Positions 1-7,927 of a stretch of DNA of 17,327 nucleotides are shown here, piece by piece. The stretch is taken from assembly GCA_038225015.1 (NCBI GenBank), contig JBBRFB010000075.1, forward strand, positions 1 to 17,327, given 5' to 3'. Source of the DNA: Schlegelella_A sp038225015. GTDB taxonomy: Bacteria; Pseudomonadota; Gammaproteobacteria; Burkholderiales; Burkholderiaceae_C. Under the pieces are notes generated by a model. The model was not told the DNA's origin. It made no database searches and saw only the letters and a program-made list of their open reading frames with translations. Numbering within the stretch: the stretch's first letter is position 1; every line of letters begins with the position of its first letter. The position numbers and the translations under genes were made by a program.

Positions 1-440
1 CCCATCAGCTGCGGGACGATGAGGCTCGACGCGAACTCCGGAACCAGGCCGAGGCTCACGAACGGCATCGCGAGGCGGGCCTCGTCGCTCACGTAGACGA
101 AGTCGCAGTGCAGCAGCATCGTCGTGCCGATGCCGATGGCCGCGCCGGTAACCGCAGCGACCACCGGCTTGTCGCAACCTATCAGCGCCTTCATGAACCC
201 GATCGACGGCGACTCCGTCGATTCCGGCGGCCGCTGCATGAAGTCCTCGATGTCGTTGCCCGAGGTGAAGATGCCGGGCTGGCCGGTGATCAGGACGGCG
301 CGCACCGTGTCGTCGACCCGGGCGGCGTCGAGCGCCTCGGCCATCGCCCGGTACATGGCCATCGTGATGGCGTTCTTCTTTTCCGGGCGCGCCATCTCGA
401 TCGTCGCGACGCCGTTCAGGATGCCCGTTCGAATGCTCAT
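1..440 (-). CDS. enoyl-CoA hydratase/isomerase family protein, probably delta3-delta2-enoyl-CoA isomerase-like (C-terminus cut by window edge)
   Basis: Crotonase-superfamily enzyme acting on enoyl-CoA esters in beta-oxidation; 146 codons are visible and the 3' end lies beyond base 1. The ATG at 440-438 follows a strong AAGGAGA Shine-Dalgarno, 29 nt after the thiolase stop, so it is the next gene of the same operon. The oxyanion-hole segment FTSGNDIEDF (residues 58-67) and the GAAIGIG turn (99-105) are clear. The two glutamates of classical hydratases are absent: Thr107 stands where GGGCELA has Glu, and PFVSL (126-130) replaces PE. Instead Glu135 sits in GLVPE, the position of the catalytic acid in ECI2/PECI-type isomerases. 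The isomerase reading is inferred from those residues. A hydratase-like or other crotonase activity cannot be excluded from a partial protein. Confidence 0.9.
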   Translation of the reverse strand, partial: MSIRTGILNGVATIEMARPEKKNAITMAMYRAMAEALDAARVDDTVRAVLITGQPGIFTSGNDIEDFMQRPPESTESPSIGFMKALIGCDKPVVAAVTGAAIGIGTTMLLHCDFVYVSDEARLAMPFVSLGLVPEFASSLIVPQLM

Positions 441-469
441 GGCGTCTCCTTGCATGAGGGTGGATGCGT

Positions 470-1711
470 TCAGACGCGCTCGAAGATGCCGGCGGCGCCC
501 TGCCCGGTGCCGACGCACATCGTCACCATGCCGTACTTCAGGTTGTGCCGGCGCAAGGCGTGCACGACGGTCGCCGAACGAATGGCGCCCGTGGCGCCGA
601 GCGGGTGGCCGAGGGCGATGGCGCCACCCATCGGGTTGACCTTCGCCGGGTCGAGCCCGATGCTCTGGATGACCGCCAGCGACTGCGCCGCGAACGCCTC
701 GTTGAGCTCGATCCAGCCCATGTCGCCCAGCGTCAGGCCGGCGTAGCGCAACGCCGCCGGAATGGCCTCGATCGGGCCGATGCCCATGATCTCGGGCGGC
801 ACGCCGCGGCTGGCGAAGCCGACGAAGCGCGCCAGGGGCTTCAGGTCGAACTGCTTGACCGCCTTCTCGCTCGCCAGGATGAGCGCGCCGGCGCCGTCGC
901 TCGTCTGCGAGCTGTTGCCTGCCGTGACGCTGCCCATCCCGGTCGGCTTGCCGGCCGGGTCGCGCGGCGCCGCGAAGACCGGCCGCAGCTTCGCCAGCCC
1001 GTCTAGCGACGTGTCCGGCCGCGGGCCTTCGTCGAGGCTCACGGTGCGGGTGCGGCGGCCCTGATCGCCCGCGACGCCGCCGTCGGCGAGATCGGGAAAG
1101 CGGTCGACGACCTCGATCGGCGTCATCTCGTCGCTGAACTCGCCGGCCGCCTGCGCCTTCATGGCGCGCTGGTGCGACTCGAATGCGAACGCGTCCTGCG
1201 CCTCGCGGCTCACCTTCCACTGCAGGGCGACCTTTTCGGCGGTCAGGCCCATGCCATACGCGATGCCGATGTTCTCGTCGGCCTCGAAGATCTTCGGGTT
1301 GAACGACGGCTTGTTGCCGCCCATCGGCACCAGGCTCATCGACTCGGCGCCGCCGGCGATCATGACGTCTGCTTCGCCGACACGGATGCGGTCGGCGGCC
1401 ATCTGGATCGCCGTCAGCCCCGAGGCGCAGAAGCGGTTCACGGTGACCCCGCCGATCGGCTTCGGGAAGCCGGACAAGGCCACCGCGATGCGCGCCATGT
1501 TCATGCCCTGCTCGCCCTCCGGAAACGAGCACCCGATGATCGCGTCCTCGATGGCCGCCGGGTCGAGCGTCGGCACCTGCGTCATCGCGCTCCTGATCGC
1601 GGCGATGAGCAGGTCGTCGGGCCGGGTGTGCCTGAAGTAGCCCCGCCCCGAGCGGCCGATCGGCGTGCGTGTCGCGGCGACGATGTAGGCGTCTTGAAGT
1701 TGCTTGGCCAT
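470..1711 (-). CDS. acetyl-CoA C-acyltransferase (beta-oxidation thiolase, FadA-like)
   Basis: Thiolase of 413 residues, normal for the degradative family, which cleaves 3-ketoacyl-CoA to acetyl-CoA and a shortened acyl-CoA in the cytoplasm. The N-terminus has the family opening AYIVAATRTPIGR. The acylated nucleophile is Cys95 in NRFCASG. His369 lies in GGAIALGHPLGATGA, and the C-terminal active-site Cys399 lies in MCVGTGQG. All three catalytic residues are therefore present. The ATG at 1711 is preceded by AGGAG, which overlaps the stop codon of the upstream dehydrogenase/hydratase gene (11 nt gap), so translation is probably linked. The location, directly after the FadN-type enzyme and before a crotonase, supports fatty acid oxidation. 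A biosynthetic acetoacetyl-CoA thiolase role is less likely from context, but sequence alone does not settle chain-length preference. Confidence 0.95.
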   Translation of the reverse strand: MAKQLQDAYIVAATRTPIGRSGRGYFRHTRPDDLLIAAIRSAMTQVPTLDPAAIEDAIIGCSFPEGEQGMNMARIAVALSGFPKPIGGVTVNRFCASGLTAIQMAADRIRVGEADVMIAGGAESMSLVPMGGNKPSFNPKIFEADENIGIAYGMGLTAEKVALQWKVSREAQDAFAFESHQRAMKAQAAGEFSDEMTPIEVVDRFPDLADGGVAGDQGRRTRTVSLDEGPRPDTSLDGLAKLRPVFAAPRDPAGKPTGMGSVTAGNSSQTSDGAGALILASEKAVKQFDLKPLARFVGFASRGVPPEIMGIGPIEAIPAALRYAGLTLGDMGWIELNEAFAAQSLAVIQSIGLDPAKVNPMGGAIALGHPLGATGAIRSATVVHALRRHNLKYGMVTMCVGTGQGAAGIFERV

Positions 1712-1722
1712 CGCGCGTTCTC

Positions 1723-4116
1723 CTAGTTGCGAACGGGCTTGCCCGTCTGCAGCATGCCCATGATCCGTTCCTGCGTCTTCGGGTGATCGAGCAGCCCGCA
1801 GAAGTGCTTGCGCTCGAGCGCCATCAGGTATTCCTCGGTGGCGAGCGAGCCGGCGTCGACGTCGCCGCCGCAGACCACGTCGGCGATGAGCATCGAGACG
1901 TGGAAGTCGTGCGCGCTGATGAAGGCGCCGTCGCGTAGGTTGACGAGCTGGCCCTGGATGGTGGCGATCGCGTTGCGGCCTGCGACCGGGAACGGTCCCC
2001 GCAGCGGCGGTCGCCAGGCACTCTCGTGCATCGCCTTCACCTGCTCCGTGGCGACGTGCAGCAGCTCGTCCTTGTTGGCCACGATGATGTCGCCGTCGAC
2101 GAGGTAGCCGAGCTTGCGCGACTCGAGCGCGCTGGTCGCGACCTTGGCCGTCGCGGCGCTGGTGAAGGCGTCGCGCAGGAAGGGGAACAGGTCGACGTTG
2201 GCGTTGCCGGCAGCCGCCATCTCGGCGGCGCGCCGGGCCACGTAGGCCAGGCCGCCACCGCCCGGAATGAGGCCGACGCCGACCTCGACGAAGCCCATGT
2301 AGCTCTCCATCGCCGCGACCCGACGGGCGCAGTGGATCGCGAGCTCGCAGCCGCCGCCCAGCGCCAGGCCGCGAACGGCGGCAACGACCGGTACCGTCGC
2401 GTAGCGCACTCGCAGCATCGCGTCCTGAAGCTTCTTCTCCTCAGGGAGGATGCCCTTGCCGCCACGCTTCATGAACACCGGCATCAGCGCTTCGAGGTTG
2501 GCGCCGGCCGAGAACACGTCGTCCGGCGACCAGATCACCAGGCCCTGATACGACTGCTCGGCGAGCTCGACGGCCTTCACCAGCCCCTCGGTGACCAGCG
2601 GGCTGATGAGGTGCAGCTTGGCGGTGATGCTGAGGATCAGCACCTTGTCGTCGCGCGTCCAGACCCGGACCTCGTCGTTCCTGAACAGCTCGGTGCCGGA
2701 GGCGAGCGGCGCCGCGGCGTCGCTGCCGAAGACGCTTTCGCGAAAGGCCTGACGCTGGTAGACCGGCAGCGTGCTCGGGGCGACGAAGCGGGCATTGGCG
2801 GCACTCCACGAGCCGCCTGGACGATGCACGCCGCCGTTCGGGCCGAGCCCGTTGAATACCCACGGCGGCAGCGGCGCGCTGCTCAGCGCCTTGCCGGCCT
2901 CGATGTCTTCCTTCACCCAATCGGCGACCTGGGCCCAACCGGCCTGCTGCCAGAGCTCGAACGGCCCCTGGCTGGTGCCGAAGCCCCAGCGCATGGCGAC
3001 GTCGATGTCGCGGGCGCTGTCGGCGACGTCGCCGAGGTGAACGGCGGCGTAATGGAAGCTGTCGCGCAGGATGGCCCAGAGGAACTGCGCCTGTGGATTC
3101 TTCGAGTCGTGCAGCAGCTTCAGCCGCTCCGCCGGTGGCTTCTTCAGGATGCGCGCGACGACCTCGTCGGCCTTGCCGCCGCCGGGCACGTAGTCGCCGC
3201 TCACCGGGTCGAAACGCAGGATGTCCTTGCCCACCTTCTTGTAGAAGCCGGCGCCGCTCTTCTGGCCGAGGTGGCCTGCAGCGATGAGCTTGTCGACCAC
3301 CGGCGGCGTCGCATAGCTGGCGAAGAACGGATCGTCCTGCAGGTTGTCCTGCAGGGTGTTGATGACGTGGGCCATCGTGTCGAGGCCGACGACGTCGGCG
3401 GTGCGGAACGTGCCGGAACTGGCCCGGCCGAGCTTCTTGCCGGTGAGATCGTCGACGACGTCGTAGGTCAGGCCGTAGGTCTCGGCCTCCTTCATCGTTG
3501 CCAGCATGCCGGCGATGCCGACCCGGTTGGCGACGAAGTTCGGCGTGTCCTTGGCACGCACCACCGACTTGCCGAGCGCGGTGGTGACGAAGGCCTCGAG
3601 CTCGTCGAGGATGTGCGGCTCGGTCTCTGGCGTCGCGATCAGCTCCACCAGCGCCATGTAGCGCGGCGGGTTGAAGAAGTGGATGCCGCAAAAGCGCGGC
3701 CGCAGTTCCTCGGGCAGCACCTCGGCGAGCCGGGTGATGCTCAGGCCCGAGGTGTTGCTGGCAACGATCGCGTGCGGCGCGATGGCCGGCGCGATCTTCG
3801 CGTACAGGTCCTTCTTCCAGTCCATGCGCTCGGCGATCGCCTCGATCACCAGATCGCAGTCGCGCAGGCGGTCGAGATGCTCCTCGTAGTTCGCCTGCTC
3901 GATCAGCGCCGCGTCCTCGGCCACGCCGAGCGGCGCCGGCTTCAGCTTCTTCAGGCCCTCGACCGCCTTGGCGACGATGCCGTTCTTCGGCCCCTCCTTG
4001 GCGGGCAGGTCGAACAGCACGACCGGCACCCGCACGTTGACGAGATGCGCGGCGATCTGCGCGCCCATGACGCCGGCACCGAGGACGGCGACCTTCCTGA
4101 CGTTGAATCGGTTCAT
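1723..4116 (-). CDS. bifunctional 3-hydroxyacyl-CoA dehydrogenase / enoyl-CoA hydratase (FadN type)
   Basis: Protein of 797 residues with the dehydrogenase part first and the crotonase part last, the order of Bacillus FadN and the reverse of E. coli FadB. Residues 5-190 form the NAD-binding domain, with VLGAGVMGAQ (11-20), SNTSG (120-124) and His146 in GIHFFNPPRYM. Residues about 190-400 are the dehydrogenase C-terminal domains. The hydratase domain covers about 475-690, with the oxyanion segment FSAGANLEAL (535-544). Both acidic residues are present: Glu591 in GLALGGGCELA and Glu611 before GLIPGGGG. Both activities therefore look intact: hydration of trans-2-enoyl-CoA and NAD-dependent oxidation of the 3-hydroxy product. 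The open frame continues upstream to 4503, but that stretch overlaps the DUF2147 gene. The ATG at 4116 has GGAGA 6 nt upstream and begins directly with the Rossmann strand. It starts 20 nt after the DUF2147 stop. Confidence 0.95.
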   Translation of the reverse strand: MNRFNVRKVAVLGAGVMGAQIAAHLVNVRVPVVLFDLPAKEGPKNGIVAKAVEGLKKLKPAPLGVAEDAALIEQANYEEHLDRLRDCDLVIEAIAERMDWKKDLYAKIAPAIAPHAIVASNTSGLSITRLAEVLPEELRPRFCGIHFFNPPRYMALVELIATPETEPHILDELEAFVTTALGKSVVRAKDTPNFVANRVGIAGMLATMKEAETYGLTYDVVDDLTGKKLGRASSGTFRTADVVGLDTMAHVINTLQDNLQDDPFFASYATPPVVDKLIAAGHLGQKSGAGFYKKVGKDILRFDPVSGDYVPGGGKADEVVARILKKPPAERLKLLHDSKNPQAQFLWAILRDSFHYAAVHLGDVADSARDIDVAMRWGFGTSQGPFELWQQAGWAQVADWVKEDIEAGKALSSAPLPPWVFNGLGPNGGVHRPGGSWSAANARFVAPSTLPVYQRQAFRESVFGSDAAAPLASGTELFRNDEVRVWTRDDKVLILSITAKLHLISPLVTEGLVKAVELAEQSYQGLVIWSPDDVFSAGANLEALMPVFMKRGGKGILPEEKKLQDAMLRVRYATVPVVAAVRGLALGGGCELAIHCARRVAAMESYMGFVEVGVGLIPGGGGLAYVARRAAEMAAAGNANVDLFPFLRDAFTSAATAKVATSALESRKLGYLVDGDIIVANKDELLHVATEQVKAMHESAWRPPLRGPFPVAGRNAIATIQGQLVNLRDGAFISAHDFHVSMLIADVVCGGDVDAGSLATEEYLMALERKHFCGLLDHPKTQERIMGMLQTGKPVRN

Positions 4117-4136
4117 CTGTTCTCCAGAGATGTCGC

Positions 4137-4592
4137 TCACTCGACGCGGGTCCAGGTCTGCGTGCGGCCGAGCATCGGCATGCCGATGTAGCCGCGAACC
4201 TCGAGCCTGGCGCCGTTGTCGATCGGCTTCAGCCGCAGCTTGTAGACCTTGCCGTTGTTGGGGTCGAGGATCTCGCCGCCGTCGAACAAGGTCTTGTCTT
4301 CGCTGTCCTGTTTGATGTTGCGGATGATCGTCATGCCGACGATCGGCTGGTCCTTTCGCTCGTCGGTGCAGGCCTTGCACGCGGCGTCGGGCGGCGTCGC
4401 CGGATCGAGCGTCTTCTCGACCTTGCCCGAATAGACGCCGCCGCTCTCGACGATGCGAACGAGCGACTTCTCCTTCTTCGTGCCGTCGTCGATCGATTTC
4501 CACAGGCCCGCAGGCGTCGCCTGGGCCAAGGCCAGGGCCGAGACGAACGACAGGGCGAGTCCGAGAGCGATCCGGCAGGGCGAGGCAGTCAT
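4137..4592 (-). CDS. DUF2147 family secreted protein
   Basis: Protein of 151 residues with a cleavable signal peptide: a basic start, a hydrophobic run at about 8-22 and an ALAQA cleavage region near residues 21-25. The mature part matches the DUF2147 pattern as I know it: GLWKSIDD near the start, SLVRIVESGGVYSGKVEK, a CxxC pair (Cys72, Cys75), a GGEILDPNNGKVYKL segment and a closing EVRGYIGMPMLGRTQTWTRVE. The family is small, periplasmic and of unknown function, often with a lipocalin-like reading of its fold. Its start is supported by GGAGA upstream. It lies between the acyl-CoA dehydrogenase (58 nt gap) and the FadN-type gene (20 nt gap) on the same strand, so it is probably co-transcribed with beta-oxidation genes. 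What an exported protein does in that operon is not known to me. Confidence 0.9.
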   Translation of the reverse strand: MTASPCRIALGLALSFVSALALAQATPAGLWKSIDDGTKKEKSLVRIVESGGVYSGKVEKTLDPATPPDAACKACTDERKDQPIVGMTIIRNIKQDSEDKTLFDGGEILDPNNGKVYKLRLKPIDNGARLEVRGYIGMPMLGRTQTWTRVE

Positions 4593-4650
4593 GTGGGGTG
4601 TCTCCGTTGGCTGTGAGTAAGAAAGGCGGGCGCTTGGGGAGGGTGCCGGT

Positions 4651-6441
4651 TCAGAAGAGCGCGGCGTCGAACGCCATCATCGGCGAAGCGCCCGTACGCG
4701 CGGTGCGGATGAGCATCGCCGTCTCCGGCAGCAGCTTGGCGAAATAGAAACGCGCGGTCGCCAGCTTGGCGGCGTAGAACGGGTCGCCCGACGCCTCCTT
4801 GCCGAGCGCCACCTTGGCCATCCGCGCCCAGAGGTAGGCGTAGACGAGGTGCCCGCAGACACGCAGGTAGTCGACCGCCGCCGCGCCGACCTCGTCGGGG
4901 TTCTGCAACGCCTTCATGCCGATCTCGGTGGTCAGCTTCGTCACCTTGCCACCGAGGTCGGCAAGCGGGTTGACGAACTCCTGCATCGCCTCGTCGACGC
5001 CTTCCTCCTCGACGAAGGCCTCGATGAGCTTGCCGAACTTCTTCAGCTTGGCGCCGTTGTCGGAGAGCACCTTGCGGCCGAGCAGGTCGAGCGACTGGAT
5101 GGTGTTCGTGCCCTCGTAGATCATGTTGATGCGCGAGTCGCGAACGAACTGCTCCATGCCCGACTCGCGGATATAGCCGTGGCCGCCGAAGACCTGCAGG
5201 CAGTGCGACGTCGCGATCCAGGCGTTGTCGGTGAAGAAGGCCTTGACGATAGGCGTCAGCAGCGCCACCAGGTCGGCGCACTCGGCCCGCTCGGCTTCGT
5301 CGGCGCTCGCCAGCTGGCGGTCGAGCAGCAAGGTCGTGAACATGGCGAGCGCCCGGCCGCCTTCGGCATAGGCGCGTGCCGTGAGCAGCATCTTCCGGAC
5401 GTCCGGGTGCACGATGATCGGGTCGGCGGGCTTGTCGGGCGCCTTCGGCCCGGAGAGCGAGCGCATCTGCAGGCGCTCCTTGGCATAGACCGCGGCGTTC
5501 TGGTAGGCCACCTCGGTCAGGCCGAGCGACTGCATGCCGACGCCCAGGCGCGCCGCGTTCATCATCACGAACATCGCCGGCAGGCCCTTGTTCGGCTCGC
5601 CGACGAGGGTGCCTTCGGCATTCTCGAGAACGATCTGCGCGGTGGCATTGCCGTGGATGCCCATCTTCTCCTCGAGTCCGCCGCACCAGATGGCATTGCG
5701 CTCGCCGAGGGAGCCGTCGGCCTTCACCTTCCACTTCGGCACGATGAAGAGCGAGATGCCCTTCGATCCCGCCGGCGCGTCCGGCAGCCGCGCCAGGACG
5801 AGGTGGAGGATGTTCTCCGCCAGGTCGTGCTCGCCGGCGGAGATGAAGATCTTGTTGCCGGTGAGCCTGAAGGTGCCGTCTCCCTGCGGCTCCGCCTTCG
5901 TCCGCAGGAGGCCCAGGTCGGTACCGCACTGCGGCTCGGTCAGGCACATGGTGCCCGTCCAGTGGCCACTCGTCAGCTTGCCGAGATAGAGGTTCTTCTG
6001 CTCGTCGGTGCCGTGCGTGTGCAGGCACTCGTAGGCGCCGTGCGAGAGCCCCGGATACATCGTCCAGGCCTGGTTGGCCGAGTTCATCATCTCGTACAGG
6101 CACTGGTTGACGATGTGCGGCAGGCCCTGCCCGCCGAACGCCGGGTCGCAGCTGAGCGCTGGCCAGCCGCCCTCCACGTAGGTCGCGTAGGCCTCCCTGA
6201 AGCCGGTGGGCGCCTTGACCTCGTGCGTCGCCTTGTCGAGCGTGCAGCCTTCGACGTCGCCGGTCGCGTTCAGCGGTGCCAGTACCTCGGCGGCGAACTT
6301 GCCGCCTTCCTCGAGCACGGCGTTGATGGTGTCGGCGTCGATCTCGGCGTGCACGGGCAGCGTCTTCAGCACGTCGACGGCGCCGAGCATTTCGTGAAGC
6401 ACGAACTGCATGTCTCGCAGGGGCGGGCGATAGGTGGGCAT
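4651..6441 (-). CDS. long-form acyl-CoA dehydrogenase (FadE/DmdC-like, 596 aa)
   Basis: FAD-dependent enzyme introducing the trans-2 double bond in acyl-CoA, the first step of the pathway encoded by the rest of the operon. At 596 residues it belongs to the long subgroup carrying an N-terminal extension (YRPPLRDMQFVLHE, residues 4-17) and an extra C-terminal domain after about 460. The flavin/substrate signature MCLTEPQCGTDLG is at 165-177. FGGHGYIRE lies at 418-426, and the catalytic base is Glu443 in INMIYEGTNTIQ. The subgroup includes Bacillus FadE and DmdC (methylmercaptopropionyl-CoA dehydrogenase), so a special acyl chain cannot be excluded. The fadN/thiolase neighbours favour ordinary fatty acids. 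The ATG at 6441 has CTGGAG about 10 nt upstream and opens at the conserved N-terminal motif. It starts 24 nt after the tetR stop, in the same direction. Confidence 0.95.
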   Translation of the reverse strand: MPTYRPPLRDMQFVLHEMLGAVDVLKTLPVHAEIDADTINAVLEEGGKFAAEVLAPLNATGDVEGCTLDKATHEVKAPTGFREAYATYVEGGWPALSCDPAFGGQGLPHIVNQCLYEMMNSANQAWTMYPGLSHGAYECLHTHGTDEQKNLYLGKLTSGHWTGTMCLTEPQCGTDLGLLRTKAEPQGDGTFRLTGNKIFISAGEHDLAENILHLVLARLPDAPAGSKGISLFIVPKWKVKADGSLGERNAIWCGGLEEKMGIHGNATAQIVLENAEGTLVGEPNKGLPAMFVMMNAARLGVGMQSLGLTEVAYQNAAVYAKERLQMRSLSGPKAPDKPADPIIVHPDVRKMLLTARAYAEGGRALAMFTTLLLDRQLASADEAERAECADLVALLTPIVKAFFTDNAWIATSHCLQVFGGHGYIRESGMEQFVRDSRINMIYEGTNTIQSLDLLGRKVLSDNGAKLKKFGKLIEAFVEEEGVDEAMQEFVNPLADLGGKVTKLTTEIGMKALQNPDEVGAAAVDYLRVCGHLVYAYLWARMAKVALGKEASGDPFYAAKLATARFYFAKLLPETAMLIRTARTGASPMMAFDAALF

Positions 6442-6465
6442 GTCGAAAAACTCCAGAACTGAAAA

Positions 6466-7164
6466 CTAGGCGGCGCGCTGCTTGCGGACGACAGGCGACC
6501 AGGCGGCCAGCACCCGCTCGAACCCGGCGCGGGCCCGCGCCTCGGCGCCGCTGCGGCGCAGGAAGCGGGCATCGTGGTGCAGCGCCAGCACAAGGCCGTG
6601 GATCTCGAACAGCACCTGCTCGACGTCGGTGTCGGCGCTCAGGTGGACTTCGTGGACGGCGGCGCCGATCGCCCGTTCGAGCGCCTCGCGCCAGGTCTGC
6701 ACCATGGCCGCGAGCGCGTCGCGCACCGGCCCCGGGCGATCGTCGAACTCGACCGCGCCGCTGATGTAGATGCAGCCCGAATCGATCTCGACCGACACCC
6801 GCTTCAACCAGCGATCGACGATCGCGGCCAGCCGCGGCAGGCCGCGGGGGGCGGCGAGCGCCGGGCGAAAGACCTCGTCCTCGAACCGGGCGTGGTACTC
6901 GCGGATCACGGAGATCTGCAGTTCCTCGCGCGAGCCGAAGTGGGCGAAGACGCCCGACTTGCTCATCGCGGTCGCTTCGGCGAGCGCCCCGATCGACAGC
7001 CCCTCGAGACCGTGCTGCGACGCCATCGACAAGGCGGCGTCGAGGATGGCGGCGCGCGTCTGGCGGCCTTTCAGCAACGGCCGCGCCGAGGCGGCAGCGG
7101 CGGATTCGGCGTCTACATCGATGTCGCGGGTGGCAAGGGAGGAGAGCGGATTCACGGCGACCAA
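6466..7164 (-). CDS. TetR/AcrR family transcriptional regulator of the beta-oxidation operon
   Basis: Regulator of up to 232 residues. An N-terminal helix-turn-helix domain occupies about residues 33-80, with the recognition region MSKSGVFAHFGSREELQ typical of TetR proteins. The rest is a helical ligand-binding and dimerisation domain of low conservation. It is the first gene of the beta-oxidation operon, so the likely inducer is an acyl-CoA and the likely role is repression of its own operon; both are inferences from position. The start is uncertain. An in-frame TAG at 7182-7180 bars any start further upstream. The choices are TTG at 7164 and GTG at 7155, and neither has a good Shine-Dalgarno. 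I give the longest form. A near-perfect palindrome at 7163-7186 touches this start and may be its own binding site. Confidence 0.88.
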   Translation of the reverse strand: MVAVNPLSSLATRDIDVDAESAAAASARPLLKGRQTRAAILDAALSMASQHGLEGLSIGALAEATAMSKSGVFAHFGSREELQISVIREYHARFEDEVFRPALAAPRGLPRLAAIVDRWLKRVSVEIDSGCIYISGAVEFDDRPGPVRDALAAMVQTWREALERAIGAAVHEVHLSADTDVEQVLFEIHGLVLALHHDARFLRRSGAEARARAGFERVLAAWSPVVRKQRAA

Positions 7165-7186
7165 AAAAGAACGATCGTGCTATTTT
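7163..7186. promoter_or_regulatory. 24-bp imperfect palindrome, candidate TetR operator
   Basis: The left arm aaaaaagaacga (7163-7174) and the reverse complement of the right arm tcgtgctatttt (7175-7186) agree at 10 of 12 positions. The centre acgatcgt is a perfect 8-bp palindrome. It lies at the 5' end of the TetR gene, in the 183-bp gap before the divergent HNH gene. This is the usual place and size for a TetR dimer site. Bound protein would block initiation of the beta-oxidation operon and might also affect the HNH gene. The function is inferred; only the symmetry is seen. Confidence 0.5.
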
Positions 7187-7347
7187 GCAGAAAAACCGGC
7201 TGGCTTGGGCGCGACACCGACCATTCCCCTGCCTTTTTGCCGGTTGCGTCCGCGAGGGCGCAGGTCGTGCCTCGTGGCGAGCGCCGTCCGCGGCGTCGCG
7301 CCGGCGCATCGGCCGAACCCGCGCCCCGCTTGAGCGGGAAGGCGCAG

Positions 7348-7926
7348 ATGCATTACGCTCCATGGCCCATGGAAGTTCTGCAGCTCGACATGTCCGGCCG
7401 GCCACAGGCCTGGATTTCCGCGAAGGAAGCGGCGGTGATCTACGCCAGCGACGGCGTCGCGTGGACGCTCGGCCACACCTTCCACGTGCTGCGCGGTGGC
7501 ACCCAGCGGCGCACCGGCCTGCAGTCGAGGATCGAGGTCCATCCCATCATCGCCGTGCGCGGTGCCGTGCCGAGCCGGGCCTGGCGGCGCACGCCCGCAC
7601 TCAGCAATCCGAAGCTGTTCTCCCGCGACCGCCAGGTCTGCGCCTACTGCGCCGGCCACTTCTCGATCGACGACCTGACCCGCGAGCACATCGTGCCGAC
7701 GTCGCGCGGCGGCGCCGACAGCTGGATGAACTGCATCACCGCCTGCCGGCCCTGCAACGGCCACAAGGGCAGCCGTCTGCCCGAAGAGGCCCGGATGTCG
7801 CTGCACTACCTGCCCTACGTGCCCAGCCTGCACGAAGACATGATCCTGCGCGGCCGGCGCATCCTCGCCGACCAGATGGAGTTCCTGCTCGCCAGCGTGC
7901 CGCGCTCGAGCCGCCTGCACGGATAG
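7348..7926 (+). CDS. HNH endonuclease family protein
   Basis: Protein of 192 residues from the ATG at 7348, which has GGGAAGG 5-7 nt upstream. An in-frame ATG at 7369 (MEVLQLD) has no Shine-Dalgarno but matches where I would expect related proteins to begin. The C-terminal half is a zinc-bound HNH nuclease domain: CAYC (98-101), EHIVPTSRGG (113-122) with the metal-binding His114, Asn128, and CRPCNGHKG (133-141). The N-terminal 90 residues have no motif I recognise. Such stand-alone HNH proteins are common in betaproteobacterial chromosomes, and their substrate is generally unknown to me. Nothing nearby suggests restriction, defence or a mobile element. It is divergent from the beta-oxidation operon, so the palindrome at 7163-7186 lies upstream of both. 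Confidence 0.85.
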   Translation: MHYAPWPMEVLQLDMSGRPQAWISAKEAAVIYASDGVAWTLGHTFHVLRGGTQRRTGLQSRIEVHPIIAVRGAVPSRAWRRTPALSNPKLFSRDRQVCAYCAGHFSIDDLTREHIVPTSRGGADSWMNCITACRPCNGHKGSRLPEEARMSLHYLPYVPSLHEDMILRGRRILADQMEFLLASVPRSSRLHG

Positions 7927-7927
7927 T

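Noticed and set aside
3335..3356. Short direct repeat of tcctgcagg units
   Set aside because: It lies inside the FadN-type gene and encodes an ordinary LQDNLQD helix segment, so it needs no separate explanation.
2026..4191. 721-codon open frame on the plus strand
   Set aside because: It is antisense to the FadN-type gene, whose motifs are unambiguous. Its composition (Arg/Ala/Gly/Asp/His-rich, no domains) is that of a GC-rich shadow frame.
4117..4503. N-terminal extension of the FadN-type gene
   Set aside because: It overlaps the DUF2147 gene in another frame. The ATG at 4116 has a Shine-Dalgarno and begins at the Rossmann fold.
7360..7372. Doubled ccatgg hexamers around the alternative HNH start
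   Set aside because: Two palindromic hexamers one base apart can arise by chance around ATG codons; no further symmetry or repeat copy is seen.
4589..7405. 938-codon minus-strand open frame across the acyl-CoA dehydrogenase and tetR
   Set aside because: Out-of-frame shadow of two real genes on the same strand, extremely Arg-rich with no recognisable domain.
7348..7926. HNH gene as part of a defence or mobile system
   Set aside because: No methylase, toxin-antitoxin, integrase, transposase or reverse transcriptase lies nearby, and the neighbours are housekeeping genes.
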